Source: Kineococcus aurantiacus (GTDB lineage Bacteria > Actinomycetota > Actinomycetes > Actinomycetales > Kineococcaceae). Taken from it: a DNA stretch of 64,000 nt. The position numbers and the translations under genes are program-made. The stretch spans positions 3,410,001-3,474,000 of the forward strand of contig NZ_JACCBB010000001.1 of NCBI RefSeq assembly GCF_013409345.1, in the 5' to 3' direction. The notes under the pieces are model-generated. The model did not search any database. It worked only from the letters and a program-made list of their open reading frames with translations, and was not told the origin of the DNA. Shown here piece by piece: positions 60,347 through 64,000 of this stretch (positions within the stretch are counted from its first letter, which is position 1; each line of letters begins with the position of its first letter).

Positions 60347-61177
60347 GTGGACCTGTCCTGCGTCGTCCTGAACGACCTGCACCCCGCCGACTTCACCGCC
60401 ACCGCCCGCACGGCTGAGGAGGCCGGGGTGCGGACGGTGTTCAGCTACGACCACCTGTCCTGGCGGGACCTGCGCGACGGGCCCTGGTACGCCGCGGTCC
60501 CGCTGCTGGCCGCGGCCGCCACCGGCACCGAGCGCGTCCGCCTGGGGACCCTCGTGGCGACCCCCAACTACCGCCACCCCGTGACGTTCGCGCACGAGGT
60601 CATGACGCTGGACCAGCTCTCCGGCGGCCGGGTCGAGCTGGGGGTGGGGGCGGGCACGTCCGCCGAGGACGCCGCCGTCCTGGGACTGCCCGCGCTGACC
60701 CCGCGGCAGCGCCAAGACCGGTTCGAGGAGTGGGCGGGTCTGCTGCGGACCCTGCTGAGCCGGCGCGCCACCGACGCCCGCGGTGAGCACTACGCGGCCG
60801 TCGACGCCCGCAACGTCCCCGGCCCCGTCCACGGCACCGTCCCCCTGACCGTCGCCGCCGCCGGGCCCCGGGGCATGCGCTTCGCCGCCCGCACGGGCCA
60901 GGGCTGGGTCACCTACGGCGACGCCCACGGGGACCCCGTCGAGCGGTTCACCGCCCCGCTGGCCCGGTTCGGGCAGGTCGAGGGGTCCGCCGGGGTCCGC
61001 CGCACCGCGTTGCTGAGCCTGGACGAGCGCGACGCCTACGCCGACTACCCCCGCTTCGCCGCGGCCCTGGCCGACGCCGGTTTCGACGAGGTCTGCGTGC
61101 ACTGGCCCCGCTCCGACGGGCGGGGGCTGCCCGCGGACCGGCTGGACGAGGTGCTCGCCGCCCACGGGAGTGCTTGA
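60347..61177 (+). CDS. LLM-class flavin-dependent oxidoreductase
   Basis: A 276-residue TIM-barrel enzyme of the luciferase-like monooxygenase class. TEEAGVRTVFSYDHLSW, VRLGTLVATPNYRHPVTFAHEVMTLDQLSGGRVELGVGAG and TVAAAGPRGMRFAARTGQGWV are its usual motifs. F420- and FMN-using members look alike; the cofactor is not certain. GTG follows a TAGCCT box by 6 nt. The stop codon lies inside the first unit of a 16-bp tandem repeat. Confidence 0.87.
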   Translation: MDLSCVVLNDLHPADFTATARTAEEAGVRTVFSYDHLSWRDLRDGPWYAAVPLLAAAATGTERVRLGTLVATPNYRHPVTFAHEVMTLDQLSGGRVELGVGAGTSAEDAAVLGLPALTPRQRQDRFEEWAGLLRTLLSRRATDARGEHYAAVDARNVPGPVHGTVPLTVAAAGPRGMRFAARTGQGWVTYGDAHGDPVERFTAPLARFGQVEGSAGVRRTALLSLDERDAYADYPRFAAALADAGFDEVCVHWPRSDGRGLPADRLDEVLAAHGSA

Positions 61178-61229
61178 TCACGGGAGTGCTTGATCACGGG
61201 AGTGCTTGATCACCGCAGTGCTTGATCAC
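61166..61229. repeat. 16-bp tandem repeat, four units (cluster D)
   Basis: GGGAGTGCTTGATCAC is present three times exactly (61166, 61182, 61198) and a fourth time as CGCAGTGCTTGATCAC (61214). The LLM stop codon is in the first unit, so the gene's last three codons come from the repeat. It is the cleanest example of the 16-bp-period family. Confidence 0.95.
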
Positions 61230-61257
61230 CGTGGGGTGGGACCTCCGCGTGGGAGCA

Positions 61258-61288
61258 CCCGGGCGCGACCTGTGCGGCCGCGCCCGGG
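61258..61288. terminator. 10-bp stem-loop between convergent genes
   Basis: CCCGGGCGCG (61258-61267) and CGCGCCCGGG (61279-61288) flank an 11-nt loop. It lies between the LLM gene with its repeats and the arabinofuranosidase gene. It could stop transcription from both sides. No T-tract. Confidence 0.6.
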
Positions 61289-61316
61289 CGCGTTCGGGGG
61301 TCCCGCCCCGGCGGGC

Positions 61317-62843
61317 TCAGCCGAGGGTCAGCTCGACCGTGGCGAAGGAGTGGGCGGGCAGGTCCACCACGAGGCTCGTGCCGTCGCGGCGGGCCCCGTC
61401 GAACGCGGCGGGGGCCACGGTCCCCGGCGCCTCGACGGTGTTGTGGGCCTGCACGGTCGGCGCCGACAGCACCCGGGCCGCCGAGACCTGCCAGTCGCGG
61501 CCGCGCAGGTCCAGGCGCACGGTGGCGGGGGCGTCGACGTCGAGGTTGGTCAGGGAGACCAGGGCGGTGCCGTCCTTGGAGCTCACCGACGTCGTCAGGG
61601 TCGGGTAGGCCCCCTGCTCGCCCTCGAACCGCGCGTCGCTCGACGTCACCTGCACGGCGTGGTGGGTGGCGTCCTGGTGCCCGGCGTTCATCGCGAACAC
61701 GTGGTACGTCGGGGTGAGCACCATCCGCGCCCCGTCGGTCAGCACCATGGCCTGCAGCACGTTGACCGTCTGGGCGATGTTCGCCATGACGAGCCGGCGC
61801 GCGTTGGCGTGGAACACGTCGAAGTGCAGGCCGGCGACGAGGGCGTCGCGCAGGGTGTTCTGCTGGAAGAGGAACCCGGGGTTGGTGCCGGGTTCGACGT
61901 CCCACCAGGTGCCCCACTCGTCGCACACGAGCCCGACCGTGGCCTCGGGGTCGTAGACGTCCATGACGCGGGCGTGGCCGCGGACGATCTCGTCGATGCG
62001 CCAGGCGTTGACCATCGTCGCGTGGTACTCGGCGGCGCTGAACTCCGTCGCCGAGCCCTTGTGCTTCCAGTCGTCGGTGGCGTGCGTGTAGTAGTGGAAC
62101 GACAGCGCCTGCCAGCGCTGGTGGTGCCGCTCCTCGACGGGGCCGCCGAGGGTGCTGATCGACTTCATCAGCGTCTCGGTCCAGGCGTAGTCGTCCCGGT
62201 GGGGGCCGGCCGCGATGCGGTAGAGCTCGTTGCCGTCGTGGTTGCGGCAGTACGTGGAGAACTGCGAGGCGAGCTGGGCGTACTGCTCGGCGGTCATGTT
62301 GCCGCCACAGCCCCACGACTCGTTGCCGATGCCCCAGAACGGCACCTTCCACGGCTCGGTGCGGCCGTGCTCGCGGCGCAGCCGGGACATCGGGGCGTCG
62401 CCGGAGCGGGTGAGGTACTCCACCCAGTCGGCCATCTCCGCGACCGTCCCGGACCCCACGTTGCCCGAGACGTAGGGCTCGGCGCCCAGCAGCTCGCACA
62501 GCCGCATGAACTCGTGGGTGCCGAAGGAGTTGTCCTCCACGACGTCGCCCCAGTGGGTGTTGACCATCGAGGGGCGTTCCTCGCGGGGGCCGACGCCGTT
62601 CATCCAGTGGTACTCGTCGGCGAAGCAGCCCCCGGGCCAGCGCAGGTTGGGGATGCTGATGTCCTTCAGCGCCTGGACGACGTCGTCCCGGATCCCGGCG
62701 GAGTTCTGGATGTCGGAGTCCTCCCCGACCCAGAACCCCTCGTAGATGCAGCGGCCCAGGTGCTCGGCGAAGTGGCCGTAGAGGTGCCGGCTGATGGTCG
62801 CGCCGGCCACGTCGAGGTCGACGACCCCGTGGAGGTTGCTCAC
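61317..62843 (-). CDS. GH51 alpha-L-arabinofuranosidase
   Basis: A 508-residue hydrolase without a signal peptide. RHLYGHFAEHLGRCIYEGFWVG, NLRWPGGCFADEYHW, the acid/base GIGNESWGCGG (Glu175) and the nucleophile CDEWGTWW (Glu309) mark GH51. It would remove arabinofuranose from imported arabino-oligosaccharides inside the cell. A GTG start at 62843 is preceded by AACCACCTG. It follows the permease genes by 7 nt, so it is probably in one operon for arabinoside uptake and breakdown. Confidence 0.93.
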   Translation of the reverse strand: MSNLHGVVDLDVAGATISRHLYGHFAEHLGRCIYEGFWVGEDSDIQNSAGIRDDVVQALKDISIPNLRWPGGCFADEYHWMNGVGPREERPSMVNTHWGDVVEDNSFGTHEFMRLCELLGAEPYVSGNVGSGTVAEMADWVEYLTRSGDAPMSRLRREHGRTEPWKVPFWGIGNESWGCGGNMTAEQYAQLASQFSTYCRNHDGNELYRIAAGPHRDDYAWTETLMKSISTLGGPVEERHHQRWQALSFHYYTHATDDWKHKGSATEFSAAEYHATMVNAWRIDEIVRGHARVMDVYDPEATVGLVCDEWGTWWDVEPGTNPGFLFQQNTLRDALVAGLHFDVFHANARRLVMANIAQTVNVLQAMVLTDGARMVLTPTYHVFAMNAGHQDATHHAVQVTSSDARFEGEQGAYPTLTTSVSSKDGTALVSLTNLDVDAPATVRLDLRGRDWQVSAARVLSAPTVQAHNTVEAPGTVAPAAFDGARRDGTSLVVDLPAHSFATVELTLG

Positions 62844-62850
62844 AGGTGGT

Positions 62851-63762
62851 TCAGCCCTTCAGGCCGGTCCCGGCCACACCTTCGACGATGCGGCGCTGGA
62901 AGATGACGAACAGGATGACGAGCGGCAGGGCACCGAGGACCGTGGAGGCCTGGATGTCGGAGAAGCGCTGACCGTAGGAGCCCTGCACCGTCGCCAGCCC
63001 CACCGGGATGGTCATGAGGTCGGGGTTGGACAGGACGAACAGCGGCAGGATGAGGTTGTTCCACACCCCGACGAAGGTCACGATCGCCATGGCCGCCAGG
63101 ACGGGCCGCGACAGCGGCATGATGACCGACCAGTAGATCCGCCAGCTGCCGGCGCCGTCGAGGCGGGCGGCCTCCTCCAGCTCGTTGGGCAGCCCGTCGA
63201 AGAACTGCTTGAAGACGAACAGGGCGATGACGCTGGAGACCTGCGGGAAGATCACGGCCCAGTAGGTGTTGAGCAGGCCGACGGAGTTGAGCATCTGGAA
63301 GATCGGGATGATCAGGACGTCGGCGGGAACCATGATCCCGGCGATGACGAGCAGGAACACGACCTGGCGCCCGCGGAAGCGCATCCGGGACAGGGCGAAG
63401 GCGGCCATCGAGGCGAAGAGGACGACCAGCACCGCCGACAGCGTCGAGGTGATGAAGCTGGCCAGGTACCAGTTCCACAGGTCCCCGCCGCCGAGCAGCG
63501 TGGAGTACGAGGCCAGCGTCGGGTTGATGTCCTCCAGGATGGCCTGGGTGCCCAGCGCCGAGACGGAGTTCGCGGTGAACGACGTCTTGATCGCCCACAG
63601 GCTCGGGACGAGCCACAGGACGGCGAAGACGCTCAGCACGACGACGGCGATGCGGTTGAACGTCTTGCCGCCGTTGGCCGCGACGCGCGCGACGCGGGGC
63701 GGCGGGGCGGCGGCGGAGATGCCGGCCCGGCGGGAGGTGCTCGCGGCACCGGTGGTGGCCAT
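62851..63762 (-). CDS. Carbohydrate ABC transporter permease (MalG-like)
   Basis: A 303-residue membrane protein with six hydrophobic helices (e.g. NRIAVVVLSVFAVLWLVPSLW). The EAA loop reads EEAARLDGAGSWRIYWSVIMPLSRP, where the ATPase docks. The 30-residue Ala/Arg-rich N-terminus is cytoplasmic. It is the second permease of a sugar importer, 1 nt after the MalF-like gene. The ATPase and binding protein are not in the window. Confidence 0.92.
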   Translation of the reverse strand: MATTGAASTSRRAGISAAAPPPRVARVAANGGKTFNRIAVVVLSVFAVLWLVPSLWAIKTSFTANSVSALGTQAILEDINPTLASYSTLLGGGDLWNWYLASFITSTLSAVLVVLFASMAAFALSRMRFRGRQVVFLLVIAGIMVPADVLIIPIFQMLNSVGLLNTYWAVIFPQVSSVIALFVFKQFFDGLPNELEEAARLDGAGSWRIYWSVIMPLSRPVLAAMAIVTFVGVWNNLILPLFVLSNPDLMTIPVGLATVQGSYGQRFSDIQASTVLGALPLVILFVIFQRRIVEGVAGTGLKG

Positions 63763-63763
63763 C

Positions 63764-64000
63764 TCAGGCTCCCTTCTGCTGGGCGCGCTCGACGATCTGG
63801 CGGACGAGGGCGATCACGACGATGACGACGAACAGGAGGAACGAGGCGGCGGCCGCCGCGCCGATGCGGTAGTCGGTGAAACCGGTCTTGGTGATGAACA
63901 CCAGCGCCGTCTCCGTGCTCGTGCCCGGACCGCCGTTGGTCATGAGGTACACCTGGTCGAAGATCTTGAGGCTGGCGATGATCTGCAGCAGCAGGACCAG
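63764..64000 (-). CDS. Carbohydrate ABC transporter permease (MalF-like), 3' part
   Basis: Only the last 78 residues are in the window; the frame stays open to the edge. IASLKIFDQVYLMTNGGPGTST is the post-EAA loop of MalF-type permeases, and the last helix is FLLFVVIVVIALVRQIV. It pairs with the MalG-like gene downstream by 1 nt. The beginning lies beyond 64000. Confidence 0.88.
   Translation of the reverse strand: MVLLLQIIASLKIFDQVYLMTNGGPGTSTETALVFITKTGFTDYRIGAAAAASFLLFVVIVVIALVRQIVERAQQKGA

Noticed and set aside
61166-61229. Attachment site or direct repeat of a mobile element
   Set aside because: No integrase, transposase or tRNA is next to it, and the same unit occurs at several intergenic places.

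Overview
The window comes from a very GC-rich (roughly three-quarters G+C by eye), motile, aerobic actinobacterium. The supporting signs are GTG starts, dense 4-nt start/stop overlaps, ANTAR, DUF3072, DUF3140, STAS and SpoIIE-phosphatase proteins, a DevS-type kinase, a SigB/SigF-class sigma factor and an ECF42-DGPF pair. Kineococcus or another member of the Kineosporiaceae is my best guess, an impression rather than a proof. I see no rRNA, tRNA, IS element, prophage or CRISPR array. No gene-free stretch reaches 300 bp.

Layout. 1-4260: tail of an anti-sigma-type ATPase; a tightly coupled set of acyl-CoA dehydrogenase-like protein, PIG-L deacetylase/methyltransferase fusion and GT2; a ZIP-like transporter. 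4300-14880: chemoreceptor, MASE1-PAS-GGDEF cyclase, FUSC-like transporter, zinc alcohol dehydrogenase, Rieske protein, CYP152-type P450 with an epimerase, and a stress sigma factor whose 3' end lies antisense to the epimerase. 14980-17900: two GT2 genes divergent from a UDP-glucuronate decarboxylase. 17950-27100: a signalling block with four ANTAR proteins, a CheB/CheR pair, two STAS proteins and a SpoIIE-type phosphatase. 27096-36392: a heptose-glycan operon in which a GmhA-like isomerase and a GmhB-like phosphatase are each fused to a glycosyltransferase, next to HldE, two GT9 enzymes, another glycosyltransferase and a carbamoyltransferase. 36540-44280: small stress-type proteins, a GH15 hydrolase, a spore-photoproduct-lyase-like radical SAM protein, an SDR, RecQ and a pyruvyl-transferase-like protein. 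44430-64000: ECF42/DGPF, a GGDEF-EAL protein, a universal-stress/DevS-like kinase pair, exported hydrolase and lipoprotein, an AraC/VOC pair, an exported duplicated gamma-carbonic-anhydrase-like protein, DUF1992, an LLM oxidoreductase, and a GH51 arabinofuranosidase with sugar ABC permeases running off the end.

How it fits together. Pieces of a partner-switching stress system (HATPase, SigB-like sigma, STAS pair, SpoIIE phosphatase) are scattered among sensory and c-di-GMP proteins. The phosphatase sits 4 nt behind the heptose operon and may be co-transcribed with it. The heptose operon has every enzyme expected for sedoheptulose-7-phosphate to ADP-heptose except an epimerase, plus transferases and a carbamoyl decorator. 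The most unusual protein is the duplicated gamma-carbonic-anhydrase-like protein at 57896-59215, whose halves keep complementary zinc-ligand histidines. A 16-bp-period repeat family occurs in four intergenic spots. Several genes look leaderless, with a TAnnnT box 6-7 nt before the start codon.
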